Shown: in pieces, positions 51,538-59,242 of the stretch
How positions within the stretch are numbered: position 1 is the stretch's first letter
How the letters are laid out: each line of letters opens with the position of its first letter
NCBI RefSeq assembly: GCF_004341515.1
Contig: NZ_SLZF01000002.1
Coordinates: 558,001-622,000 of the forward strand
Direction: 5' to 3'
DNA length: 64,000 nt
Source of the DNA: Allobosea sp. BK604
GTDB lineage: Bacteria; Pseudomonadota; Alphaproteobacteria; Rhizobiales; Beijerinckiaceae
Program-made: the position numbers and the translations under genes
Notes under the pieces: generated by a model
Seen by the model: the letters and a program-made list of their open reading frames with translations, nothing else
What the model was told of the DNA's origin: nothing
Database searches by the model: none

Positions 51538-53186
51538 TGCGGCTGGCGCGGTTCAAGACCGTCCGGGGCCGCCTTCTCGCTCTGCTGGTCGCGATTGTCC
51601 TGCCGATCGCCTTCCTGACGGCGATCGCGGCGATCACGACCTACCGATCGGTCATCGGCTCCATCCAATCGTTCCAGATACGCACCGCGGAGGATTTCGC
51701 GGTGCGTACGCGAGTCTGGTATCGCGGCGCGCTGCGCTCGCTGCTGACGGTCGGAACGACGCTCGCCGCGGTGAAGACCAGCGACAGCGATTGCAGCCAG
51801 ATCGAACGCGAGATGCTCACCCAGGTCGTCGGCTACCGCGCGGTCCATATCCGGATGCGGGACGGCCGGATCTGCTCGGCCTCGCTCGAGGCCGGGATCG
51901 GCGAGAACGAGCTCGCCAGGGAAGTCGAAACGCTGAAGACCCGGCCCGCGGTTCAAGTCTGGGGCGGGACCGAGCTCGCCAGAGCCCGCTACGATCAGAT
52001 CACGCTAAAGGGTCGGCGCTACCTGGCTGTTTACGCCCAGTCCAAGACGGATGGAGCGATGCAGGACGCTCTGCTGCTGATCGATCCCGATCTGCTGAAC
52101 CAGGTCTTCGAGGTCAGCAGCGCCGATATCGGTCTTGCTGTCGCCCTGGTGAACCGGGGCGGCGACGTCATCACCAGCCGCGGTCCGGCCGAGACCGATA
52201 ATTCCTGGCTGCCGGCACAGGAGATCGTGCCGGTGAGCGACGCGCATTGGGAAGCTCAGAATCGCTCGGGCTCGATGCGGTCCTATGCGGCCAGGATGGT
52301 GGCCGAACCCGATCTCTATGTCATCGCCAGCTTCGACGACACGGCCGAGCAAGCGGCGAGGACGCAGTTCCTCGCCTTGCTGGTGACGCCGCTGCTGACG
52401 CTGGCGCTGCTCTGCTTCGTCTATCTGCGCGCCATCGACCAGCATTGCGTGCGCTGGCTGCGCGGCATCGAGGCGGCCGCCCGCGCGCGCGCTACCGTCT
52501 CGAGCGCGCGCGCCGCGGTGGCCGAGGACATGCCGAGCGATATCCGCAGCGTCGCCGAGGCCTTCAACACCATGGTCGACGACCAGGAGGTGCGCCAGCG
52601 CCGGCTGCAGACCGCGCTCGACGACAACCGCTTCCTGGTGCGCGAGTTGCACCACCGGGTGAAGAACAGCCTTCAGGTGGTGCAGAGCTATATCGGCCTC
52701 TCCAAGCGCGACTATCGCGGCGAGGCCAGGCTGGCGCTGGCAGATGCGGAATGCCGCGTCCATGTGCTCTCGGCCGCCTATCGCTTCACCCTGGCCGATG
52801 GCGAGATGCAGCCGGTGCGCGTCGATCTCTTCCTCGACGACGTGGTGACGATGATCTCCAACCTGATCCGCCGGCGCGATCAGTGGGTCACGGGCAAGAT
52901 CGAGACCGTATCCTCGCTCTCGGTCGACCGGATCATCCCACTCGGCTTCATGATCGTCGACGTCGTCTCACGCGCGCTGCGCAGCACGCCCGATGTCAGC
53001 ATCGCGGTTCTGGTGAGGGACATCGATGACCAGACGATCGAGGTCATGATCGAGGCCGACCGCGAGATCGCCTATAGCGAGCCGCCCAAGCTCTTCGCCG
53101 GGCTGCTGACGCAGATCGAAGCGGTGCAAGTGAAGAAGCCGGAGAGGCAGATCCTGGGTTCCTGGCGGGTGGTGCATCGCGGCTGA
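51537..53186 (+). CDS. HisKA_2 sensor protein downstream of ecfG (degenerate kinase)
   Basis: This 549-aa membrane protein has helices near residues 13-33 and 278-299, a large periplasmic domain between them and a HAMP-like linker. A HisKA_2 dimerisation domain follows with the phospho-acceptor in RELHHRVKNSLQ (His372/373). The C-terminal domain should be a HATPase, but the N-box Asn (usually NELVTNA) and the Gly-rich G boxes are not recognisable: the equivalent place reads PLGFMIVDVVSRALRS. It may be a pseudokinase or accept phosphate from a partner. It is coupled to ecfG by a one-base overlap and is likely the PhyR-associated sensor. Confidence 0.85.
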   Translation: MRLARFKTVRGRLLALLVAIVLPIAFLTAIAAITTYRSVIGSIQSFQIRTAEDFAVRTRVWYRGALRSLLTVGTTLAAVKTSDSDCSQIEREMLTQVVGYRAVHIRMRDGRICSASLEAGIGENELAREVETLKTRPAVQVWGGTELARARYDQITLKGRRYLAVYAQSKTDGAMQDALLLIDPDLLNQVFEVSSADIGLAVALVNRGGDVITSRGPAETDNSWLPAQEIVPVSDAHWEAQNRSGSMRSYAARMVAEPDLYVIASFDDTAEQAARTQFLALLVTPLLTLALLCFVYLRAIDQHCVRWLRGIEAAARARATVSSARAAVAEDMPSDIRSVAEAFNTMVDDQEVRQRRLQTALDDNRFLVRELHHRVKNSLQVVQSYIGLSKRDYRGEARLALADAECRVHVLSAAYRFTLADGEMQPVRVDLFLDDVVTMISNLIRRRDQWVTGKIETVSSLSVDRIIPLGFMIVDVVSRALRSTPDVSIAVLVRDIDDQTIEVMIEADREIAYSEPPKLFAGLLTQIEAVQVKKPERQILGSWRVVHRG

Positions 53187-53204
53187 ACGCGCACCAGAGC
53201 CGCC

Positions 53205-54083
53205 TCAGCCCACCAGCTCTGCCGGCTCTATGCTGACGCCGACGCTGAGTCCGAGGAAGGACCCGGGCAAGCCGATATAACTCCCAGCGACGGGCGAGGC
53301 GTCCTCCGGCACGCGCGCAACCGCGACCCGGAGCAATTGCCGATCGGCGACCAGGTCGTTGGTCGGATCGAACTCGACCCAGCCGTCATTGGGGATGAAG
53401 ACATCGGCCCAGGCATGGGTCAGGCCCACAGGCGAGGCGATGTCGGCGCCCGCGCCGGTCCGGTCATGAATGTAGCCGGTGACGAAGCGCGCCGCGAAAC
53501 CCATGCGCCGGGCCAGCTCGATGAAGAGCCAGGCATAGTCGCGGCACGAGCCGCTGCCGGCCCTGAGCGTGTCGGCCGGGTGCTGCGTGCCCTCGTCATA
53601 GCGCACCGCATAGGTCAGGCTCGTGGAGATGGCATGGGCGAGATCCCTGAGCAGATGGCCGGAGCCCTGGCCGATCCGGGCGCGGAAATCGGCGAGCCAT
53701 TGATCGAGCATGCCATCGGGATCGGCCGCCGCCAGATCGAGATAGGGCTGGAGCACGGCATTCTCGGCCGGGCTGTAGACCACGCCCGTCATGGCCACTT
53801 CCGGTTCGATCTCGGAACGCGGCAAAGCCGAGCCGAAACGCTGGATCACCAATTCGCTGACGATCTCCAACGTATCGGCCGGTGCCTCGAAATTCGCGAT
53901 AGCGACGGAATTTCCATAGGCATCGTGCATCCAGCGCAGCCTCGCCTGCGGCGTGATCGTGAGCGCGGTATCGACGACGCGCAGGTCGAAACTGTCGCGC
54001 GGCCGAAGCATCAGCCGGTGCGGCCCGAACTCGACCGGCCCGGTATAGCGGTAGGTGGTGGCGTGGCGGATGCGCAGATACAT
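53205..54083 (-). CDS. Transglutaminase-like cysteine protease family protein
   Basis: This 292-aa protein has an N-terminal bacterial transglutaminase-associated beta domain (residues 1-80) and a transglutaminase-like core with the catalytic triad Cys (AGSGSCRDYAW, near 180), His (THAWADVF, near 223) and Asp (EFDPTND, near 240). Such cytoplasmic proteins may cleave or modify peptides; the role is unknown. The nearest EcfG promoter (54224-54248) is separated from it by an intrinsic terminator, so its own promoter is uncertain. It converges with the sensor gene after ecfG. Confidence 0.87.
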   Translation of the reverse strand: MYLRIRHATTYRYTGPVEFGPHRLMLRPRDSFDLRVVDTALTITPQARLRWMHDAYGNSVAIANFEAPADTLEIVSELVIQRFGSALPRSEIEPEVAMTGVVYSPAENAVLQPYLDLAAADPDGMLDQWLADFRARIGQGSGHLLRDLAHAISTSLTYAVRYDEGTQHPADTLRAGSGSCRDYAWLFIELARRMGFAARFVTGYIHDRTGAGADIASPVGLTHAWADVFIPNDGWVEFDPTNDLVADRQLLRVAVARVPEDASPVAGSYIGLPGSFLGLSVGVSIEPAELVG

Positions 54084-54161
54084 GCTGGCCTCTTGGTGCG
54101 CGCGCCAAGCCGAGACGCGGCGGCGCCGAACGGAACGAGCGCTGGCGGCCGACCCAAGCCA

Positions 54162-54190
54162 AAAAACAAGCCGCCCGGAGGGCGGCTCGT
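54162..54190 (-). terminator. Rho-independent terminator
   Basis: On the minus strand a perfect 8-bp stem (AGCCGCCC/GGGCGGCT, loop TCC) is followed by TGTTTTTT. It lies 83-111 bp past the stop of the 93-aa gene and about 80 bp before the transglutaminase-like gene. Confidence 0.8.
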
Positions 54191-54223
54191 TCGTATTCTG
54201 CGCCAGGGGAGCGCCGCATGGAG

Positions 54224-54248
54224 AACGCGGCGGCCCCCGAAAGGTTCC
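54224..54248 (-). promoter_or_regulatory. EcfG-type promoter just upstream of a terminator
   Basis: On the minus strand, perfect GGAAC (54244-54248), N16, CGTT (54224-54227). A transcript starting near 54217 would meet the terminator at 54190-54162, giving an RNA of about 55-60 nt, unless read-through reaches the transglutaminase-like gene. Confidence 0.6.
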
Positions 54249-54272
54249 GGCTGTCCGGACGAAAATCTCAGA

Positions 54273-54554
54273 TTAGCGGAGAATTGTACGAGCGGGATTG
54301 GCGAGATGCGCCTCCTGCGAGGAGGTTGCGATCGCGCGCTTGGTCCGGTCGGCAGTCCGATGCGCCGGATCGACCGAGGCGAACTCGCTCCCCGCCGGCA
54401 GGTTCTGGCGCTGCTTCGCCTGGGCGACCGCAGCCGAGCTCTGGTCGGCGCCGCCCTGCACGCCTGCGCCGAAGGTCAGCGCGGCGACGACGGTAGCCAT
54501 GATTCCGAAAAAGGCGAAGGCGCGCCCGATAGGGGCAAGGCTGTCGTTCAACAT
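54273..54554 (-). CDS. 93-aa membrane-anchored or secreted protein of unknown function
   Basis: This small protein has a basic/hydrophobic N-terminus with one helix (residues 10-34, AFAFFGIMATVVAALTFGAG) followed by a polar, Gln/Ala-rich tail without cysteines. It is probably anchored in or exported across the inner membrane. GGAGG lies 7 bases before the ATG, and a perfect EcfG promoter is 57 bp upstream. The family is not recognised. Confidence 0.75.
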   Translation of the reverse strand: MLNDSLAPIGRAFAFFGIMATVVAALTFGAGVQGGADQSSAAVAQAKQRQNLPAGSEFASVDPAHRTADRTKRAIATSSQEAHLANPARTILR

Positions 54555-54610
54555 TCTGTTTCCTCCCCGACGCCACGACCCGGCGATATCGCACGGTTTC
54601 CACGGGAGAG

Positions 54611-54635
54611 AACGTGATCTAACTCACAAAGTTCC
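54611..54635 (-). promoter_or_regulatory. EcfG-type promoter for the 93-aa gene
   Basis: On the minus strand, perfect GGAAC (54631-54635), N16, CGTT (54611-54614), 56 bp before the ATG at 54554. Confidence 0.88.
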
Positions 54636-54673
54636 GCCGACTCATACTCACGGCCACGTGAGCCGTGGCGCGT

Positions 54674-56479
54674 TCAGTGGGCCTCGTCATTATCCGCCTG
54701 ACGGCTGCGGAAGAGGCGCCAGAGCGATTTGCCGAGACGCCGCGACGTTAGATGCGCGCCGGCCTCCCGCCGCTCGAGCGTGATCTTCCGGTCGTGGAAC
54801 TCCTCGAGTCCGGGGCGATGGCCGACGCTGATCACGGTGGCATCGGCAAGCTCGGCATCGAACAGGCCGAGCAGCGAGGTCTGGCTGTCCTCGTCGAGCG
54901 CCGAGGTCGCCTCGTCCATGATGACGATATCCGGCCGCTGAATCAGCAGTCGCACGAAGGCGACGCGCTGACGCTCGCCGCCGGACAGGATGCGGTCCCA
55001 TTTGTCGTCATCGTCGAGGCGCTTGGCGAGATAGGCGAGGCCGCAGCGCTTGAGGGCGGCGATGATCGTCTCTTCATCCGCCGCCGACTGCGCTTCCGGA
55101 TAGAGCAGCACGGTGCGTAGCGTGCCCATCGGCAAATAGGGCTTTTGCGGCACGAAGGCGATGATCTTGCCGCGCGGTACCGTGATCATGCCCGAGCCCC
55201 AGGGCCAGAGCCCGGCGAGCGCCCGGATCAGCGTCGACTTGCCCGAGCCGCTCTCGCCGACGATCAGCGCCTTTTCGCCGAGCCCGATCGTCACCGAGGC
55301 ATCGGCGATGACGACCCGACCGTTGCTGTGGGCGAGCGAGAGATTCTCGATATGGATGGCGCCGTCATCGCTCTCCCCGAGCTGGATCTGCGTGTCGCTC
55401 TCCATGATCGTGCCGATATCGAGTCCCTCCAGCGCCTCGGCCAGTTCGTCGACACGGGTGACAGAGGCGAACCATTCGGCCAGCCTGACGAAATTATCGA
55501 CGAACCAGATCAGCGCCGCCTGCACGGCACTGAAAGCCGCGACAACCTGCATGACGGCACCGAGCGTGACCTCGCCCGCCAGATATTTCGGCGCGATCAG
55601 CAGTAGCGGCACGACCGGGAAGAGCGCGCCATTGGTGTTGAGCACGAGCGCGATGACGCCCTGCTGGCGCACGACACTTAGCCAGGCCGCGACGACGCGG
55701 CCGTAAGTCTCGCCGACAGAGGAACGCTCGTCGGCATCGCCCCTGATAAGCGCGACGCTCTCGGCATTTTCGCGAAGCCGCGTCATCTCGGCCCGGAACC
55801 GGGCTTCCGCCTCGTTCTTGGCGGAGATCCTGCCGACCAGCGGCTTGCCGGTCAGGTAGGCGGCGAGGGAGGCGATGAGCGCATAGAGAATGGCCGCGAT
55901 CGCCATATAGCTGGGAATGACGATCTGCGTGCCCGCCAGCGTGAAGCGGGCCGTGCCCGCCACCTGCCAGAGAATGGCGGCGAAGGTCGCCGCGGTGACG
56001 AAGGCGCTGATCAGGCCGATCGCGAATTCGGCCAGCGGCTCGATGGCGAGGCGGACATCCTCGGCGATGCGATATTCCGGCGCCGCCTGCTCCTTGGCGA
56101 TGAATTGCAGCCGGTAATAGCGCTGATCCGCGATCCACCAGCCGGCGATGCGATGGGTCAGGTATTCGCGCCAGCGCACCTGCAGCAGCAACCGGCTGAC
56201 CACCACCCCGGAGAGCGCCAGGGCCGAGGCGACGACGAGCAAGGGCAACCAGGTGACGACATTCCAGACAGCAGCAACGTCACGCTTGTCGAGCGCATCG
56301 AAAAACAGCCGGTTCCATTGATTGAGCCCAACGGCGGCGCCGAGCTGGGCGGCGATGAAGGCAAGGACCAGGATGGTCAGCAGCCAGGCGCGCAGCCGCG
56401 TCTCTCCCGTCCAGAAACGCAGCGCCTGACGGAAGAAGCGGCGCATGCGCGAGCGCGCGGGAGCAGGCGTCTCGGTCAT
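54674..56479 (-). CDS. SbmA/BacA-related ABC transporter (fused permease-ATPase)
   Basis: This 601-aa half-transporter has an ABC_membrane_2 domain with about six helices (residues 30-320, including GLNQWNRLFFDALDKRD typical of the SbmA/BacA/YddA group). The nucleotide-binding domain is residues 370-580, with Walker A GESGSGKST, signature LSGGERQR and Walker B DIVIMDEATSALDE. Relatives import peptides, long-chain fatty acids or vitamin B12, or protect against antimicrobial peptides. AAGGAC directly precedes the ATG. A perfect EcfG promoter lies 86 bp upstream. Confidence 0.87.
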   Translation of the reverse strand: MTETPAPARSRMRRFFRQALRFWTGETRLRAWLLTILVLAFIAAQLGAAVGLNQWNRLFFDALDKRDVAAVWNVVTWLPLLVVASALALSGVVVSRLLLQVRWREYLTHRIAGWWIADQRYYRLQFIAKEQAAPEYRIAEDVRLAIEPLAEFAIGLISAFVTAATFAAILWQVAGTARFTLAGTQIVIPSYMAIAAILYALIASLAAYLTGKPLVGRISAKNEAEARFRAEMTRLRENAESVALIRGDADERSSVGETYGRVVAAWLSVVRQQGVIALVLNTNGALFPVVPLLLIAPKYLAGEVTLGAVMQVVAAFSAVQAALIWFVDNFVRLAEWFASVTRVDELAEALEGLDIGTIMESDTQIQLGESDDGAIHIENLSLAHSNGRVVIADASVTIGLGEKALIVGESGSGKSTLIRALAGLWPWGSGMITVPRGKIIAFVPQKPYLPMGTLRTVLLYPEAQSAADEETIIAALKRCGLAYLAKRLDDDDKWDRILSGGERQRVAFVRLLIQRPDIVIMDEATSALDEDSQTSLLGLFDAELADATVISVGHRPGLEEFHDRKITLERREAGAHLTSRRLGKSLWRLFRSRQADNDEAH

Positions 56480-56565
56480 GTCCTTGCGGCTCCTCGTCCA
56501 GTCGCGGGAACGCAGGACTGATTGCGGCAGGCCCGGCTCGACGCGAACCAGGGCCGCAGCCTGAA

Positions 56566-56590
56566 AACGTCATGCGAGCGGCGCAGTTCC
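56566..56590 (-). promoter_or_regulatory. EcfG-type promoter for the SbmA-like ABC transporter
   Basis: On the minus strand, perfect GGAAC (56586-56590), N16, CGTT (56566-56569), 86 bp before the ATG at 56479. Confidence 0.85.
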
Positions 56591-56625
56591 AGAGGCGCCG
56601 CGGGGATGCTGCAACGCATGGAGCC

Positions 56626-56650
56626 GGAACAAAGGCCGCGATCCGACGTT
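56626..56650 (+). promoter_or_regulatory. EcfG-type promoter for the Crp/Fnr regulator
   Basis: Perfect GGAAC (56626-56630), N16, CGTT (56647-56650), 32 bp before the ATG at 56683. It is back to back with the ABC transporter promoter. Confidence 0.88.
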
Positions 56651-56682
56651 GGGTCGGGGTTCATTCTGGAGTGCAACGACAT

Positions 56683-57438
56683 ATGATCGGCCCCGGCAGC
56701 CAGCCTCGCCCCGGCGCGCCCTGCCTGGCCTGCCCGCTTCGGCTCAGGCCTGCCTTCAAGGACAAGAGCGATGAGGAGGTCCGCTTCATCCAATCGATGA
56801 AAATGGACCATCGCTGGCTGCCGGCCGGCGCCGACATCATCCATCCCGGCCAGGAAGACGCGGAACTCTATACGCTCTTCTCGGGCTGGGCCTTCCGCTA
56901 CAAGTCGCTGCCGGACGGGCGGCGCCAGATCCTGAATTTCCTGCTGCCGGGCGATCTCGTCGGTCTGCAGGCCTCGCTCCTCAACGCCGCCCAGCACGGC
57001 ATCGAGGCGCTGACCGATATCGAGCTCTGCGCCTTTCCGCGCAAGCGGATCTACGAGCTGTTCCAGCGCATGCCGCAGCTCTCCTTCGAGATCGCCTGGC
57101 TCGGCTCGCGCGAGGAATCCCTGATCGACGAGAACCTGACCTCGGTCGGCCAGCGCAATGCCAGCGAGCGCATCGCGGCGCTGGTCATCTCGCTCTATCG
57201 CCGTGCCGAGGCGGTCGGCCTCGTCAGCGAGAACAGCTTCGAATTCCCGCTGACGCAGCAGCAATTCGCCGATGCGCTCGGGCTTTCGCTGGTTCATACC
57301 AACAAGACCTGGGCGCGGCTGCGCCGGGCCGGGCTGTTCTCGCTGTCGAACGGCCGGCTGACCTTGCTCAATCCGCGCCTGACCAAGCGGATGGCACTGA
57401 TCTTCGATGAAACACCTGTGCCAAGACCACTGATCTGA
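56683..57438 (+). CDS. Crp/Fnr-family transcriptional regulator
   Basis: This 251-aa regulator has a cyclic-nucleotide-binding-like beta-roll (residues 35-140, GRRQILNFLLPGDLVGLQ) and a C-terminal helix-turn-helix (QQQFADALGLSLVHTNKTWARLRR, near 200-223). Two early cysteines (CLACPLR) are too close together for an Fnr iron-sulphur cluster, so the signal is unknown. ATG 56683 is chosen because the EcfG promoter lies inside the longer frame from 56572. It is probably a second-tier regulator of the stress response. Confidence 0.88.
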   Translation: MIGPGSQPRPGAPCLACPLRLRPAFKDKSDEEVRFIQSMKMDHRWLPAGADIIHPGQEDAELYTLFSGWAFRYKSLPDGRRQILNFLLPGDLVGLQASLLNAAQHGIEALTDIELCAFPRKRIYELFQRMPQLSFEIAWLGSREESLIDENLTSVGQRNASERIAALVISLYRRAEAVGLVSENSFEFPLTQQQFADALGLSLVHTNKTWARLRRAGLFSLSNGRLTLLNPRLTKRMALIFDETPVPRPLI

Positions 57439-57563
57439 CGGGGACGACATGGGAGACCATCCCATTCCGCCCTTGAACGGCCTTATTCCGGCGGCTAACG
57501 TCGCGCCGCTGGCGAAGAACCGGCCCGACCTGCGATTCCGCTGCCGGCGGCAAGAGGCCTATC

Positions 57564-58364
57564 ATGACACGCTCTTCGACCCCACGGGCTTCCCGCACGC
57601 TCGCTGCCAGGTTCGGCCAATCGAGCGTGGCGGCGCGTATCGAGGGTGAAATGCGCGTCACGGCGGCAGAACTCGCCGATAGCGTCGCCGAGGCCAGGCT
57701 CAAGGTCGCGGCCGTACGCTACAAGGTCGAGGACGAGTTCCGCAACCACGCCGACAAGTTGAGATCACGCGTCAGCCGCGCCGCCGACGGGGCCAAAGCC
57801 AAGCTCAGCGACGATGCCCGCTTCCTCAAATCCTGGATCGACGACCCGCTGCGCACCGGCTCGGTGACGCCGTCGAGCCCGTTCCTGGCACGGCGCATGG
57901 CCTCTTTCGTCGATCCCGCGCAGGAGGGCCCGGTGATCGAGATCGGCCCCGGCACCGGCCCGGTGACGGAAGCACTGATCGAACGTGGCATCGACGAATC
58001 CAGGCTTATCCTGGTCGAGTACAGCCCGGAATTCTGCAAGCTGCTGCGCGAGCGCTTCCCCCGCGCCACCGTGGTCGAGGGCGACGCCTATGCCCTGTCG
58101 ACGACGCTGAAGGACCATCTCCACGAGAAGGCGGCCGCCATCGTCTCCAGCTTGCCGCTGTTCACGCGCCCGCCGGCCGTGCGCAGCGCGCTGGTCAAGG
58201 ACGCGTTCACGCTCGTGGTCGAAGGCGCCCCCTTCATCCAGTTCACCTATTCGGTGATCTCGCCGGTGCCGCGCAAGGGCTCGGGCCTGAAGGCCTTCGT
58301 CTCGGATTGGGTGTTGCGCAACATCCCGCCGGCACGCGTCTGGGTCTATCGCCAGTACGTCTGA
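57564..58364 (+). CDS. Phospholipid N-methyltransferase-like SAM enzyme (PmtA type)
   Basis: This 266-aa protein has an unusual N-terminal extension of about 85 residues rich in Ala/Arg/Lys helices. A class I SAM-dependent domain follows, with VIEIGPGTGPVTEALI (motif I, near residues 131-146), VEYSPEFC and a phospholipid-methyltransferase-like SSLPLFTRP segment. Rhizobial PmtA makes phosphatidylcholine from phosphatidylethanolamine; the rRNA adenine methyltransferase superfamily is the alternative. AGAGG lies 6 bases before the ATG. Confidence 0.78.
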   Translation: MTRSSTPRASRTLAARFGQSSVAARIEGEMRVTAAELADSVAEARLKVAAVRYKVEDEFRNHADKLRSRVSRAADGAKAKLSDDARFLKSWIDDPLRTGSVTPSSPFLARRMASFVDPAQEGPVIEIGPGTGPVTEALIERGIDESRLILVEYSPEFCKLLRERFPRATVVEGDAYALSTTLKDHLHEKAAAIVSSLPLFTRPPAVRSALVKDAFTLVVEGAPFIQFTYSVISPVPRKGSGLKAFVSDWVLRNIPPARVWVYRQYV

Positions 58365-58517
58365 CCCGTTCTTCCCGCCCGGCGCTGCCTTCCGGCGCAT
58401 TGGCCTATGCATCGGCGCAATCAGGTGCTGGCGAGAGCCTGCCTTGGTCGGGCCGAGCCCGAGGGGTAGAGCTCAATCCGCAGGCCATGTCCTGCGGCAA
58501 CGTCCTGAGAGGCCTCC

Positions 58518-59087
58518 ATGTCCGCGCCCAAGATTCTCGTCTTTTCCGGTTCCTGGCGCGAGGGTTCGCTGAACACCAAGCTCGCCACCCTCGCAGCGAA
58601 GCGACTGCGCGCCGCCGGCGGCGAGGTGAGGCAGATCTCGCTCGGCGATTACCCGCTGCCGCTCGTGGACGCGACCGGCTTCAGCACCACCCCACAGGTC
58701 GCCCATGACCTGCATGCGGTGATCGACGCGCATGACGGGCTCTATATCGCCAGCCCCGAATATAATGGCGGCTATGCGCCCGCGCTGAAGAACGCGCTCG
58801 ACTGGGCCTCGGTCGCCAAGGGCGGCCCCTCGGCCAGCGGCCTTGCCGGCAAGGTCGTGGCGCTCGGCGGCGCCTCGCCCGGCGAGCGCGGCGCCTATCG
58901 CGGCATGACTCAGCTCAGGACCTCGCTGGAGCTGGGCTTCGGCGCACTGATGGTGCCGGAAATGGTCGCCATCGCCACGGCCCACAAGGCTTTCGACGAT
59001 GCCGGCGAGCTTGTCGACGCGCGCAACAACGGCTTCCTCGATAAGCAGGTGGCGCGGCTGATCAAGCTCGCCGCCCTCGACATTTGA
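58518..59087 (+). CDS. NADPH-dependent FMN reductase
   Basis: This 189-aa flavodoxin-fold oxidoreductase has the FMN phosphate loop FSGSWREGSLNTKLA (residues 9-23) and the SPEYNGGYAPALKNALDW motif (residues 78-95) typical of azoreductase/chromate-reductase-type NAD(P)H:quinone or FMN reductases. GAGAGG lies 5 bases before the ATG. It stands alone and may protect against quinones or oxidants. No stress promoter is seen. Confidence 0.88.
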   Translation: MSAPKILVFSGSWREGSLNTKLATLAAKRLRAAGGEVRQISLGDYPLPLVDATGFSTTPQVAHDLHAVIDAHDGLYIASPEYNGGYAPALKNALDWASVAKGGPSASGLAGKVVALGGASPGERGAYRGMTQLRTSLELGFGALMVPEMVAIATAHKAFDDAGELVDARNNGFLDKQVARLIKLAALDI

Positions 59088-59194
59088 CGGGATGCAACGT
59101 GGCTGGGGCATAAGCGCGCAGCTGCGCAATTCATGCAAAGATGCGGATGCCTCATACTGAATCGTAACGCCTGCGATCTAAGAGCGCAGAAGGA

Positions 59195-59215
59195 TTGCAG
59201 GCCCAGGGCCTGCAA
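59195..59215. promoter_or_regulatory. Perfect palindrome in the leader of the diguanylate cyclase gene
   Basis: TTGCAGGCCC (59195-59204) is perfectly inverted at 59206-59215 around a single A. It lies 28 bp before the ATG at 59243, and a weaker CCTT/AAGG inverted pair follows. It could be an operator or a leader hairpin; a terminator is less likely because no T-run follows. Confidence 0.45.
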
Positions 59216-59242
59216 CCTTGGCGTGAAGGTTGTGCAGGGCGA

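Noticed and set aside
54219..54219. Minus-strand frame from ATG 54219 through the transglutaminase gene as a real gene behind the EcfG promoter
   Set aside because: It has no ribosome site, contains the intrinsic terminator, and its translation is the Arg/Ala-rich alternate frame of the transglutaminase-like gene.
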